Positions 6,036 through 11,786 of a stretch of 26,558 nt of DNA are shown piece after piece. The stretch is from a virus. Where the stretch lies: the IMG/VR virus record IMGVR_UViG_3300025889_000813, positions 1-26,558 of that record, one strand, 5' to 3'. Both the position numbers and the translations under genes were made by a program. The notes beneath the pieces were generated by a model that did no database searches, had not been told where the DNA came from, and saw only the letters and a list, made by a program, of their open reading frames with translations. Each line of letters begins with the position of its first letter. Within the stretch, counting starts at the first letter, position 1.

Positions 6036-6107
6036 GCCCCTGTAGTTCAACGGATAGAACAGCGGTTTCCTAAACCGTCGATCCAAGTTCGATTCTTGGT
6101 GGGGGTA
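6036..6107 (+). tRNA. tRNA-Arg (anticodon CCT)
   Basis: A full cloverleaf: acceptor GCCCCTG/TGGGGGT (with G-U pairs), D arm GTTC...GAAC, anticodon stem GCGGT/ACCGT with loop TTCCTAA (anticodon CCT at 6069-6071), a 4-nt variable loop, and T arm CCAAG-TTCGATT-CTTGG. The discriminator is A and CCA is not encoded. It reads AGG codons, which recur in the phage genes. Confidence 0.93.
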
Positions 6108-6137
6108 CAAAACTTTACACATCAAACCAATAGAGAG

Positions 6138-6329
6138 ATGAAACAGATAAGATCATGGTGGCGCAAGTTCCTGCGCCGAGACACCATCTACGTGGTGACT
6201 CACATAGTAGGGGGAAAGAGATACGTTGTTCTAGCTTGTCACGATGAGATGGAAGCGTTGGAATACGCAGAGAGGTTGACGGAGTTTGATGGTAGTACCT
6301 TTACCGTAGATAAAACGGAGCTAATATGA
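6138..6329 (+). CDS. Hypothetical small basic protein between tRNAs (63 aa)
   Basis: Begins MKQIRSWWRKFLRRDTIYVV and contains a beta-like stretch (VVTHIVGGKRYVVLACHDEM) then a helix (EALEYAERLTEF). The frame stays open upstream through the tRNA, but a protein start inside or before a tRNA is implausible; the ATG at 6138, 30 nt after the tRNA, is chosen. The Trp/Arg-rich amphipathic N-terminus could bind RNA or membrane. The stop overlaps the DUF3310 gene start by ATGA. No family recognised. Confidence 0.65.
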   Translation: MKQIRSWWRKFLRRDTIYVVTHIVGGKRYVVLACHDEMEALEYAERLTEFDGSTFTVDKTELI

Positions 6330-6565
6330 GCTATGATCAAATCAACCCGGACCACTACAAGAAGTTTGGTACGGAGGTGTGGCAACAGATGATTGCGTTG
6401 TACGGTGCTGAGAAGTACCTTGCGTTCTGCGAATTAAACGCATTCAAATACCGCATGAGAGCAGGGTTGAAACCTGGGCAGCCTGCACAACAGGATATTG
6501 AGAAGGCTCTGTGGTATGAAGAGCAAATTAAATCCCTGATAGGTAAAGGGAAGCAACGAGGTTAA
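6326..6565 (+). CDS. DUF3310 protein (T7 gp1.7-like)
   Basis: A 79-residue protein matching DUF3310: INPDHYKKFG at 6-15, LAFCELNAFKYRMRAGLKPG at about 32-51, and DIEKALWYEEQI near the C-terminus. The family includes phage T7 gp1.7, reported as a nucleotide (dTMP/dGMP) kinase, though most members are short and untested. It is translationally coupled to the small gene upstream and lies between two tRNAs, consistent with a nucleotide-metabolism or early role. The domain is nearly the whole protein. Confidence 0.85.
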   Translation: MSYDQINPDHYKKFGTEVWQQMIALYGAEKYLAFCELNAFKYRMRAGLKPGQPAQQDIEKALWYEEQIKSLIGKGKQRG

Positions 6566-6572
6566 ATGCCTT

Positions 6573-6654
6573 GCCGATGTGGTGAAATTGGTAGACACGC
6601 TAGACTTAGGATCTAGTGCTTCACAGCGTGGGGGTTCGAGTCCCTTCATCGGCA
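6573..6654 (+). tRNA. tRNA-Leu (anticodon TAG)
   Basis: A type II tRNA. Acceptor GCCGATG/CATCGGC pairs perfectly, the D arm is GTG...CAC, and the anticodon stem CTAGA/TCTAG has loop CTTAGGA (anticodon TAG at 6607-6609). The variable arm is 13 nt (TGCTTCACAGCGT), and the T arm is GGGGG-TTCGAGT-CCCTT. The discriminator is A and there is no encoded CCA. It begins 7 nt after the DUF3310 stop and reads CUA (and by wobble other CUN) codons. Confidence 0.95.
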
Positions 6655-6716
6655 CGAAGTTTTATCAATAACCGACTCTGGTTAACGTAGACTACTTCAG
6701 ATTTTTGGTTCTAGGA

Positions 6717-6741
6717 GTGGGGAGTACAACGGTATCCCCAC
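6717..6741 (+). other. Hairpin in the inter-tRNA gap
   Basis: GTGGGGA (6717-6723) pairs with TCCCCAC (6735-6741). Inside it TAC (6725-6727) can pair with GTA (6732-6734) around an AACG loop, leaving a single bulged G. No T tract follows (CACCTTATTT), so it is more likely a structured RNA or processing element than an efficient terminator. Confidence 0.5.
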
Positions 6742-6758
6742 ACCTTATTTAAACATCC

Positions 6759-6790
6759 GAGGGGGGTAGCAATGTCGTTCCACCTCCCTC
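6759..6790 (+). other. Hairpin just upstream of tRNA-Arg(TCT)
   Basis: GAGGGGGGT (6759-6767) pairs with ACCTCCCTC (6782-6790) over 9 bp with one central G-U pair and a 14-nt loop. It ends 4 nt before the tRNA. The same C-rich strand could instead pair with GTGGGGAG at 6717-6724, so alternative folds are possible. The whole gap 6655-6794 has no supportable gene. Confidence 0.45.
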
Positions 6791-6794
6791 ACTT

Positions 6795-6871
6795 GCTCCC
6801 GTAGCTCAGCCGGATAGAGCATCTGCCTTCTAAGCAGACGGCCACTGGTTCGAATCCAGTCGGGAGTACCA
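6795..6871 (+). tRNA. tRNA-Arg (anticodon TCT), CCA encoded
   Basis: Acceptor GCTCCCG/CGGGAGT, D arm GCTC...GAGC, anticodon stem TCTGC/GCAGA with loop CTTCTAA (anticodon TCT at 6829-6831), and T arm ACTGG-TTCGAAT-CCAGT. The discriminator A is followed by an encoded CCA (6869-6871), unlike the other two tRNAs, which suggests a separate origin. It reads AGA and, by wobble, AGG. Confidence 0.95.
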
Positions 6872-6910
6872 AGGCTAAAGTGACCCGCCTAAAAGTGGTT
6901 GCATATCAGT

Positions 6911-6928
6911 AATCCCGATGTTGGGATT
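6911..6928 (+). other. Short hairpin between tRNA-Arg and the terminator
   Basis: AATCCC (6911-6916) and GGGATT (6923-6928) form a 6-bp stem with a GATGTT loop. Flanking ATCA and TGAT could extend it imperfectly. It may help 3' processing of the tRNA transcript; no further function can be read from it. Confidence 0.35.
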
Positions 6929-6945
6929 CTGGGTGATTAGGAATG

Positions 6946-6976
6946 CCCCCGTGGGTGGGAACCTGCGGGGGTTTTT
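6946..6976 (+). terminator. Intrinsic terminator after the tRNA cluster
   Basis: CCCCCG (6946-6951) pairs with CGGGGG (6966-6971). An inner GGT/ACC pair around GGGA adds stability, and TTTTT (6972-6976) follows directly. It is a textbook Rho-independent terminator and the strongest in the window. It separates the tRNA/DUF3310 transcript from the downstream replication genes, which therefore need either readthrough or their own promoter. Confidence 0.85.
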
Positions 6977-6990
6977 ATTACAGTAGCACT

Positions 6991-7362
6991 ATGAAAAAAT
7001 TTATCACCAGCGTCATGCTGATGGCATCCCTATCGATGATGTCTCAGGATGCTATGTTCTTGTTCAGTGAAGCCTGTCGGTACGACAAGGCGAACAACAG
7101 ATCTTGCTTCGACAACAGTGGGCAGGTCTTGCTCTATGGCAAAGAGGTTATCGTGGAGTTTGACGAGGGTGCCATCTTTATGTTTGAGATCGTTGAAGTC
7201 ATCGCACGAAACACCGATCAAGAAACAGGATACACCTACACTGATTACAGGATAGTCTCATCTGAGGTTGGTCCACACACCCCATTTGTCCTCCAAGTAT
7301 TCGATGCTGGATTGGTGCAGATTGGATACAGAGATGGATCATTCACACAATACCGACCATGA
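6991..7362 (+). CDS. Putative exported phage protein (123 aa)
   Basis: The ATG at 6991 gives MKKFITSVMLMASLSMMSQD, a short basic N-terminus with a hydrophobic core that looks like a Sec signal peptide with cleavage near residue 18. An upstream in-frame ATG at 6943 would lie inside the terminator stem and is rejected. The mature part has two cysteines in ACRYDKANNRSCF that could form a disulfide in the periplasm, then beta-rich sequence (EVIVEFDEGAIFMFEIVEVI, ending YRDGSFTQYRP). No family recognised. It begins 14 nt after the terminator T tract and overlaps the next gene by ATGA. An envelope or superinfection-exclusion role is only a guess from export. Confidence 0.7.
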   Translation: MKKFITSVMLMASLSMMSQDAMFLFSEACRYDKANNRSCFDNSGQVLLYGKEVIVEFDEGAIFMFEIVEVIARNTDQETGYTYTDYRIVSSEVGPHTPFVLQVFDAGLVQIGYRDGSFTQYRP

Positions 7363-7856
7363 CAGAGCATACCGATACCCGTGAGAAGCTGATCTACAAG
7401 ATCAAGGAAGAGTACCTAGAGCTGGTGCAGATGGATGATGAGGACACCCGTAAGCGGGAGTTCGTGGAGATGAGAGCAGCCCTCATGAATAACATGATGA
7501 GGGTATGCCAGGACAATGAGGTGGCAGCTCAGTGGGGCAAGCATCGCACCACAACGTATCACGCCAGGAAGAGTCACACTATGTATTGGCGAAGTTCACC
7601 ACTCTACAGGAATTGCTACATCATAGCAGAGCAGCTAGTCGATAAGCATAGCCTAGACCTGCTGAGTACCACCAACAAGCGTATGGGCAGGGGCGGCAGG
7701 AGTGACGTGCTCACCACAAGGAATACACTACAAAACGAATTGATGACCTTGAGACTGGAAGCCGACGAGCTTACAGATGAAATAGATAGGCTGATGCGAG
7801 AGCGTGATCGGATCAGAACCAGGATCAATATACTTGATGGAGGACAGCTGCAATGA
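7359..7856 (+). CDS. DnaA-domain-IV-like DNA-binding protein with coiled coil
   Basis: A 165-residue protein. Residues 35-75 (MMRVCQDNEVAAQWGKHRTT and TYHARKSH) resemble the C-terminal helix-turn-helix of DnaA, where the signature is R-D-H-(S/T)-T-V-x-H-A; here GKHRTTTYHARK (60-71) aligns well. There is no AAA+ domain. Residues 117-158 (LQNELMTLRLEADELTDEID onward) form a strong heptad coiled coil, probably for dimerisation. Placed directly before the primase-helicase and overlapping it by ATGA, it may be an origin-recognition or helicase-loading factor; that is inferred from the domain and position. Confidence 0.65.
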   Translation: MTEHTDTREKLIYKIKEEYLELVQMDDEDTRKREFVEMRAALMNNMMRVCQDNEVAAQWGKHRTTTYHARKSHTMYWRSSPLYRNCYIIAEQLVDKHSLDLLSTTNKRMGRGGRSDVLTTRNTLQNELMTLRLEADELTDEIDRLMRERDRIRTRINILDGGQLQ

Positions 7857-9634
7857 TTACGATTTACAAGTCCGTATACGAGACTGAGAAACCCAACTAC
7901 ATATCATTAGACAAGGCCCTGGAGAGAATCAAGTCTGGGCAGCAGCTGGAGCGTATCAATGACATACGTAACGGCGACCGTGATCAGAAGATCAAGCTGC
8001 CCATCGTTCTCTTCAGTGGTAAGTTCGCTAGCCGCAAGGACGAAGACCTGCGCCAGCACAGCGGCTTTATCGTCCTAGACTTTGATCACATCAACGTACC
8101 TGAATCTAAGAAGGTACTAGCTACAGACAAATACGTACATGCATGCTGGGTGTCACCATCGGGCGATGGACTCAAGGCCCTGGTGCGTGTAACCAATCCC
8201 GACAAACATCGTGAACACTTCCGTGCCCTCTGCGAATACTTCGATAGTCAGTACGGGCTGGAGGTAGATCCCAGCGGCATCAACGAGAGCCGTGCGTGCT
8301 TTGAATCATACGACCCAGAGCTCGTGCAGAACGGAAGCTCCGAGAAGTTTGGGGGTATGGCTTTTGAGAAGACCACCGAGCAGGTAGCTAGCATAGGTAC
8401 AGACACAGATTACTCGAAGCTATACCTGGCTGCATGCATGATCAGGAAGGCTCAGGATGGAGAGAAGCATACCGCCTTGCTCAAGGCATCTATCTTGATG
8501 GGTGGATACATCGCAGCAGGTAGGGTAGAGGAGGAGGAAGCCCTGCGTGTCCTGGAGAGGGAGATTTCCCGCAAGGATATCGACAGCCTCGACCGAGCCA
8601 TGAAGACGGTGTACGATGGTATCGAGCAGGGTAAGAGAGCGCCTATTGGAGAGACAGTACAGGCAGAGGACGCAGCTCGAAGAGAGCTGCTCCTTAACGA
8701 CGGTGACATGTCCTTCATGTCTAGCGATAAGGATGACCTCGAGTGGATACTGAGCTTCAAGCGTGGAGAGTTTGAGCTTGGCCTGACTACAGGCAACACG
8801 CTGTTGGATCGCAACTTCAGATACAAGAGGGAGTACACTATGATCAGCGGGCACAGCTCTATCGGTAAGACCACCTTCATGATCTACCTGATGGTAGGTG
8901 CTGCGATCAATCACGATTGGAGGTGGATCATATACAGCGCTGAGAACAACACAGCGTCCATCAAGATGCGTATCATGCAGTTCGCTACAGGTAAGGCGCT
9001 AGGTGAGATGACCATTCACGAGATTAGTGCCTACATGCGCTGGGTTAGTGATCACTTCGTGGTGATCAACAACGAGCGGACGCTGTCCTACAGTGATGTG
9101 CTGGTATTCGCAGAGAAGATATGCCGTAGCCGCCAGATTGATGGGCTGCTGATCGATCCCTACAACGCACTACGCATAGACCTATCCGCTAACCGTGGCG
9201 TAGGTGTACACGAGTATCACTACGAAGCGGCTAGTGAGTTCCTGGCTTTCTGCCAACGTATGAACATAGCGGTGTGGGTAAATGCCCACAGCGTAACCTC
9301 ATCACAACGACAGAAGGGTGACGACGGCCTGCCTGTCGCTCCGTTTGCCGAGGACACAGAGCATGGTGGTAAATGGGTGAACAGGTCAGACAACTTTATC
9401 ACCCTGCACAGAAAGATCCACCACCCCGAGCCGGACAGACGCAGGGAGGTAGAGCTACATGTCAGGAAGATCAGGAACCAGGAGACTGGTGGTGAGCCCA
9501 CACCTCTTGACAGCCCGTTTATCTTCCGCATGACCGAAGACAAGTCAACCTTCGAGATGCTGGGTCCTTGGCCTAACCTGTTTCAGCACATCAACATGGA
9601 CTTTGTGGAAAAGCAAATGGAGATCGACGGATAA
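7853..9634 (+). CDS. Primase-helicase: VirE_N/BT4734-like N-terminus fused to SF4 helicase
   Basis: A 593-residue protein. Residues 1-160 match the VirE_N/BT4734-like primase-type domain: FIVLDFDHI with D76 and D78, SPSGDGLKALVRV at 101-113, and INESRACFESYDPEL at 143-157, the usual order of this archaeo-eukaryotic-primase relative. Residues about 300-560 form a RecA/DnaB-type ATPase: Walker A GHSSIGKT at 333-340, Walker B GLLIDPYNAL with D435, and a VNAHS motif near 477-481. It lacks the T7-type TOPRIM primase. The likely role is unwinding and priming at the phage fork. It overlaps the DnaA-like gene upstream (ATGA). Confidence 0.85.
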   Translation: MITIYKSVYETEKPNYISLDKALERIKSGQQLERINDIRNGDRDQKIKLPIVLFSGKFASRKDEDLRQHSGFIVLDFDHINVPESKKVLATDKYVHACWVSPSGDGLKALVRVTNPDKHREHFRALCEYFDSQYGLEVDPSGINESRACFESYDPELVQNGSSEKFGGMAFEKTTEQVASIGTDTDYSKLYLAACMIRKAQDGEKHTALLKASILMGGYIAAGRVEEEEALRVLEREISRKDIDSLDRAMKTVYDGIEQGKRAPIGETVQAEDAARRELLLNDGDMSFMSSDKDDLEWILSFKRGEFELGLTTGNTLLDRNFRYKREYTMISGHSSIGKTTFMIYLMVGAAINHDWRWIIYSAENNTASIKMRIMQFATGKALGEMTIHEISAYMRWVSDHFVVINNERTLSYSDVLVFAEKICRSRQIDGLLIDPYNALRIDLSANRGVGVHEYHYEAASEFLAFCQRMNIAVWVNAHSVTSSQRQKGDDGLPVAPFAEDTEHGGKWVNRSDNFITLHRKIHHPEPDRRREVELHVRKIRNQETGGEPTPLDSPFIFRMTEDKSTFEMLGPWPNLFQHINMDFVEKQMEIDG

Positions 9635-9639
9635 CTTTG
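9632..9639 (+). promoter_or_regulatory. Candidate Bacteroidota -7 element
   Basis: TAACTTTG (followed by C) fits TAnnTTTG exactly and begins in the stop codon of the primase-helicase gene, 27 nt before the nuclease ATG at 9666. The nearest upstream TTTG (9602-9605) is 26 nt away, longer than the usual 19-20, so the -33 box is poor. Possible internal promoter. Confidence 0.4.
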
Positions 9640-9665
9640 CAATGGTTTGCGTATCATATACCGAT

Positions 9666-10127
9666 ATGCCAAACAAAAAACGCAAGGCCAGATCGAAAGC
9701 GAGAGGGCATCGAAGGGCAGGGCACACATTGAAGAGTGCGCTTGAGGCGTACTGCTTTGATAGGCTCAAGGACACTAAGCTAAACTTCGAGTACGAAGGG
9801 GAGACGTTTTACCTGATGGATGGATTCAGGTATGCTGGAGTGTACCACAAGATGACTAAGGGCAAGGACGTGATGACCAACAACACGAACCGAGCGGTCT
9901 TAGGTATCAAGTACACTCCTGACTTTGTCTCTCACGAACACAAGTTCATCATCGAGACGAAAGGGTATGTCCACGGACAGCACACATTCCCGATGAGATG
10001 GAAGCTGTTCCTACGATACCTGGTGGAGAAGGGGATGGATGACTACATGCTGTTCATCCCCAAGAACCGCAAGCAGGTTGATGCGGCCATAAAGATCATT
10101 CAAGATGAGCTTGGAAAAGCTAAGTGA
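9666..10127 (+). CDS. PD-(D/E)XK endonuclease (DUF1064 / endonuclease I-like)
   Basis: A 153-residue protein from the ATG at 9666, chosen because earlier in-frame starts (9603, 9642) overlap the primase-helicase gene or precede the candidate promoter's transcript start. The N-terminus is very basic (PNKKRKARSKARGHRRAGH). LKSALEAYCFDRL supplies a glutamate (E27), YTPDFVSHEHKFIIETKG (83-100) supplies D86, E97 and K99, the E/PD...ExK nuclease core, and RWKLFLRYL follows. The arrangement resembles DUF1064 and T7 endonuclease I-type resolvases. A role in resolving branched DNA before packaging is likely by analogy. Confidence 0.75.
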   Translation: MPNKKRKARSKARGHRRAGHTLKSALEAYCFDRLKDTKLNFEYEGETFYLMDGFRYAGVYHKMTKGKDVMTNNTNRAVLGIKYTPDFVSHEHKFIIETKGYVHGQHTFPMRWKLFLRYLVEKGMDDYMLFIPKNRKQVDAAIKIIQDELGKAK

Positions 10128-10338
10128 GCAGTATCACATATGCTGCGATGAGATCCAACGCATCACCACGATGCTTTACGAGGAGGTGTTGCACGACTCG
10201 AAAGGTATCCCGGTGCATGACTGGGAACGAGTCATTGATTCCGTGAAGCGATTACGCCAGGGGATCAAGGCTGAGACTGACACCATCATTGAGGTGTGCC
10301 GAGAGTACAGCGAGAGTAAACAAAAGAATGAGCACTAA
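10105..10338 (+). CDS. Hypothetical small helical protein (77 aa)
   Basis: Begins MSLEKLSEQYHICCDEIQRI and ends in a polar YSESKQKNEH tail. It is predicted to be two or three helices (DEIQRITTMLYEEVL, WERVIDSVKRLRQGIKAETD). It overlaps the upstream nuclease by 23 nt and the downstream nuclease by 11 nt, so it is squeezed between two nuclease genes. Coupling suggests a partner for one of them, but there is no sequence evidence for that. Confidence 0.6.
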   Translation: MSLEKLSEQYHICCDEIQRITTMLYEEVLHDSKGIPVHDWERVIDSVKRLRQGIKAETDTIIEVCREYSESKQKNEH

Positions 10339-10753
10339 TAAGAGGTTCGACAAGTATCTGTATCGGAAGTATGACGAGCAGGCAAAGCAAGCTGCCAGGG
10401 CACTATTGTCCAGGAGTGGCTTTGTTGTAGTCGATAACCCAGACAAATACGCTGCGGATCTCATCGCTCAGAAAGGCGATAAGCCTTCATTCTTTGTTGA
10501 GGTAGAAGTCAAGGATGTCTGGAAGGGAGACACCTTCCCCTATGATTCTCTTCAGATACCTGAGCGCAAGAAGAAGTTCGTTGTACACAGGACAGTGTTC
10601 ATGATCTGGAACAGCGAGATAAATCACTGCGCTTCCTTTTGGAGTGACTCCGTATGGGGGTCTGAACTAAAGGTAATACCAAACAAGAAAGGCCCAGAGG
10701 GAGAGAAGTTCTTTCAGATCCCACTGAGCAAAATTAAATTCAGCAAGCTATGA
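10328..10753 (+). CDS. Second PD-(D/E)XK nuclease-like phage protein
   Basis: A 141-residue protein from the ATG at 10328; a longer start at 10289 would overlap the upstream gene by 50 nt and is less likely. YAADLIAQKG (41-50) supplies D44 and FFVEVEVKDVW (55-65) supplies E60 and K62, a D...(E)xK core. FPYDSLQIPERKKKF follows, a block I associate with a group of small phage PD-(D/E)XK proteins. A helix at 14-30 (KYDEQAKQAARALLSRS) precedes the core. It differs clearly from the nuclease at 9666, so this is not a recent duplication. Substrate unknown. Confidence 0.65.
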   Translation: MSTNKRFDKYLYRKYDEQAKQAARALLSRSGFVVVDNPDKYAADLIAQKGDKPSFFVEVEVKDVWKGDTFPYDSLQIPERKKKFVVHRTVFMIWNSEINHCASFWSDSVWGSELKVIPNKKGPEGEKFFQIPLSKIKFSKL

Positions 10754-10830
10754 ACTGGGTAAGCACTACAACCTGGCCCTGGACGTGTGATGTGCAGTAC
10801 AAGGATGGCTGCTTAGTCTTTCTTTACTGA
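10750..10830 (+). CDS. Possible 26-aa peptide at the convergent junction
   Basis: An ATG in an ATGA overlap with the preceding stop opens a 26-residue frame, MNWVSTTTWPWTCDVQYKDG plus CLVFLY. The peptide has three Trp and two Cys. Its last 18 nt overlap the 3' end of the holin gene on the opposite strand. The coupled start is the only support; it could be chance. Confidence 0.3.
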   Translation: MNWVSTTTWPWTCDVQYKDGCLVFLY

Positions 10831-11259
10831 TGCGCCGAAGTAGTATGCGAAGATGTTTCCGATCACGACACCTTCGATCATACCCATCAGGTGAATGAAC
10901 AGCTCGTTCTCTTTCACCGACTCGATGTATACCACGGCATAGATGGTGAACATAAATGACAGCAACCCCACGATACCAGTGATCACCATCATCCAGTCGA
11001 TCTTACCAGTAGCCTTCACTACCTCTACCTCACGCTGACGTGCTGAGGCACGGTCAGCAGACTCCAGCTCGAAAGCCATCCTAGCGAACTCAGCCTTCTG
11101 GCTTGGGTCTAGGTCTGGGTCGTTCTGGATCAGGTTCTTCACCACACCAAGGGCACCCTGGTCGGGTAGCAAATCCCCAACCACATCCAACACTTTAGGG
11201 GCGTTGGTGCTCAACCAACCGCCCAGCTTTGTGTCCTTAAACTTCTTCCTGTCACTCAT
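10813..11259 (-). CDS. Holin (GTA_holin_3TM-like)
   Basis: A 148-residue protein. The N-terminal soluble part (LGGWLSTNAPKVLDVVGDLL) is followed by ESADRASARQREVEVVKATG (66-85), a motif I associate with the GTA_holin_3TM family (PF11351). Two clear transmembrane segments follow at 89-112 (WMMVITGIVGLLSFMFTIYA) and 121-142 (FIHLMGMIEGVVIGNIFAYY), with a short charged tail SVKKD. It would form the inner-membrane lesion that starts lysis. It is the last gene of the minus-strand lysis cassette and overlaps the lipoprotein gene by ATGA; its 3' end meets the plus-strand genes head-on. Confidence 0.8.
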   Translation of the reverse strand: MSDRKKFKDTKLGGWLSTNAPKVLDVVGDLLPDQGALGVVKNLIQNDPDLDPSQKAEFARMAFELESADRASARQREVEVVKATGKIDWMMVITGIVGLLSFMFTIYAVVYIESVKENELFIHLMGMIEGVVIGNIFAYYFGASVKKD

Positions 11260-11786
11260 ATCCGTACAAAGTAATAATAAACCGTCCCACTAGATCGCAC
11301 CACATCAAGTGTCCATGTATAGATACCTTCGTAGCCTACGTAGTTAGCATCGTTCGTTTCATCATACGGCGTTCGATGCATCCATCCGAATACGATATCG
11401 GGATCTGATCCTGTATAGGTCAGCCATGTATTGCCCTCCCCGAAGTCATCGAACGGGGTGAAGTCTGTTAGCGGAGGGTAGTCTGGTTCGGGTGCTGCAT
11501 AACCACCAACTCCCGCAAGCAGGTCTGGGGTATCTACGACCTGGTCATCATTCAAGTCGAATGCAGATGGGTTGGTTAACCAGTCACCAAGCAGCTCTAG
11601 CATTACCGATGCATTGAAGTGATAGGTGTTGCTTCCGTCAGGATACTCTGCTCTGTAACAGTGATAGTTGCCTTGCAGTATATCACCCAATGATTGATAG
11701 GATGCTCTGGTATCTTGAGCTTGAGGTGTAATCTCTTTTGTGCAACTCAGAAGCAGTAGAGGTACCATAAGTAGTGTTGCTCTCAT
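11256..11786 (-). CDS. Lipoprotein with a dockerin/EF-hand-like loop
   Basis: A 176-residue protein with a type II signal peptide, MRATLLMVPLLLLSC, lipidated at C15. Acidic/basic residues right after it (TKE) loosely recall Bacteroidota lipoprotein export signals. FDLNDDQVVDTPDLLAGVGG (76-95) fits an EF-hand/dockerin calcium loop: D77, N79, D81, D85 and D88 at positions 1, 3, 5, 9 and 12. The C-terminal half is aromatic and beta-rich (NTWLTYTGSDPD, YEGIYTWTLDVVRSSG). Between spanin-like and holin genes it may be the outer-membrane spanin, but it is large and globular for that. A virion or surface-modifying protein is the alternative. Confidence 0.7.
   Translation of the reverse strand: MRATLLMVPLLLLSCTKEITPQAQDTRASYQSLGDILQGNYHCYRAEYPDGSNTYHFNASVMLELLGDWLTNPSAFDLNDDQVVDTPDLLAGVGGYAAPEPDYPPLTDFTPFDDFGEGNTWLTYTGSDPDIVFGWMHRTPYDETNDANYVGYEGIYTWTLDVVRSSGTVYYYFVRI

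Noticed and set aside
6009-6329. 106-codon frame starting at 6009 and reading through tRNA-Arg(CCT)
   Set aside because: The first 43 codons overlap the hairpin and the whole tRNA. The ATG at 6138 is a better start.
6717-6790. Possible degenerate fourth tRNA
   Set aside because: GTGGGGAG and CTCCCTCAC could mimic an acceptor stem with a bulge, but no D arm, anticodon arm or T-loop sequence fits.
6943-6990. Upstream ATG for the exported protein
   Set aside because: It lies within the stem of the intrinsic terminator and would hide the signal peptide behind a 16-residue extension; 6991 is preferred.
8420-8914. 164- and 142-codon antisense frames under the primase-helicase
   Set aside because: Both lie entirely opposite a well-supported gene and show no domain; they are shadow frames.
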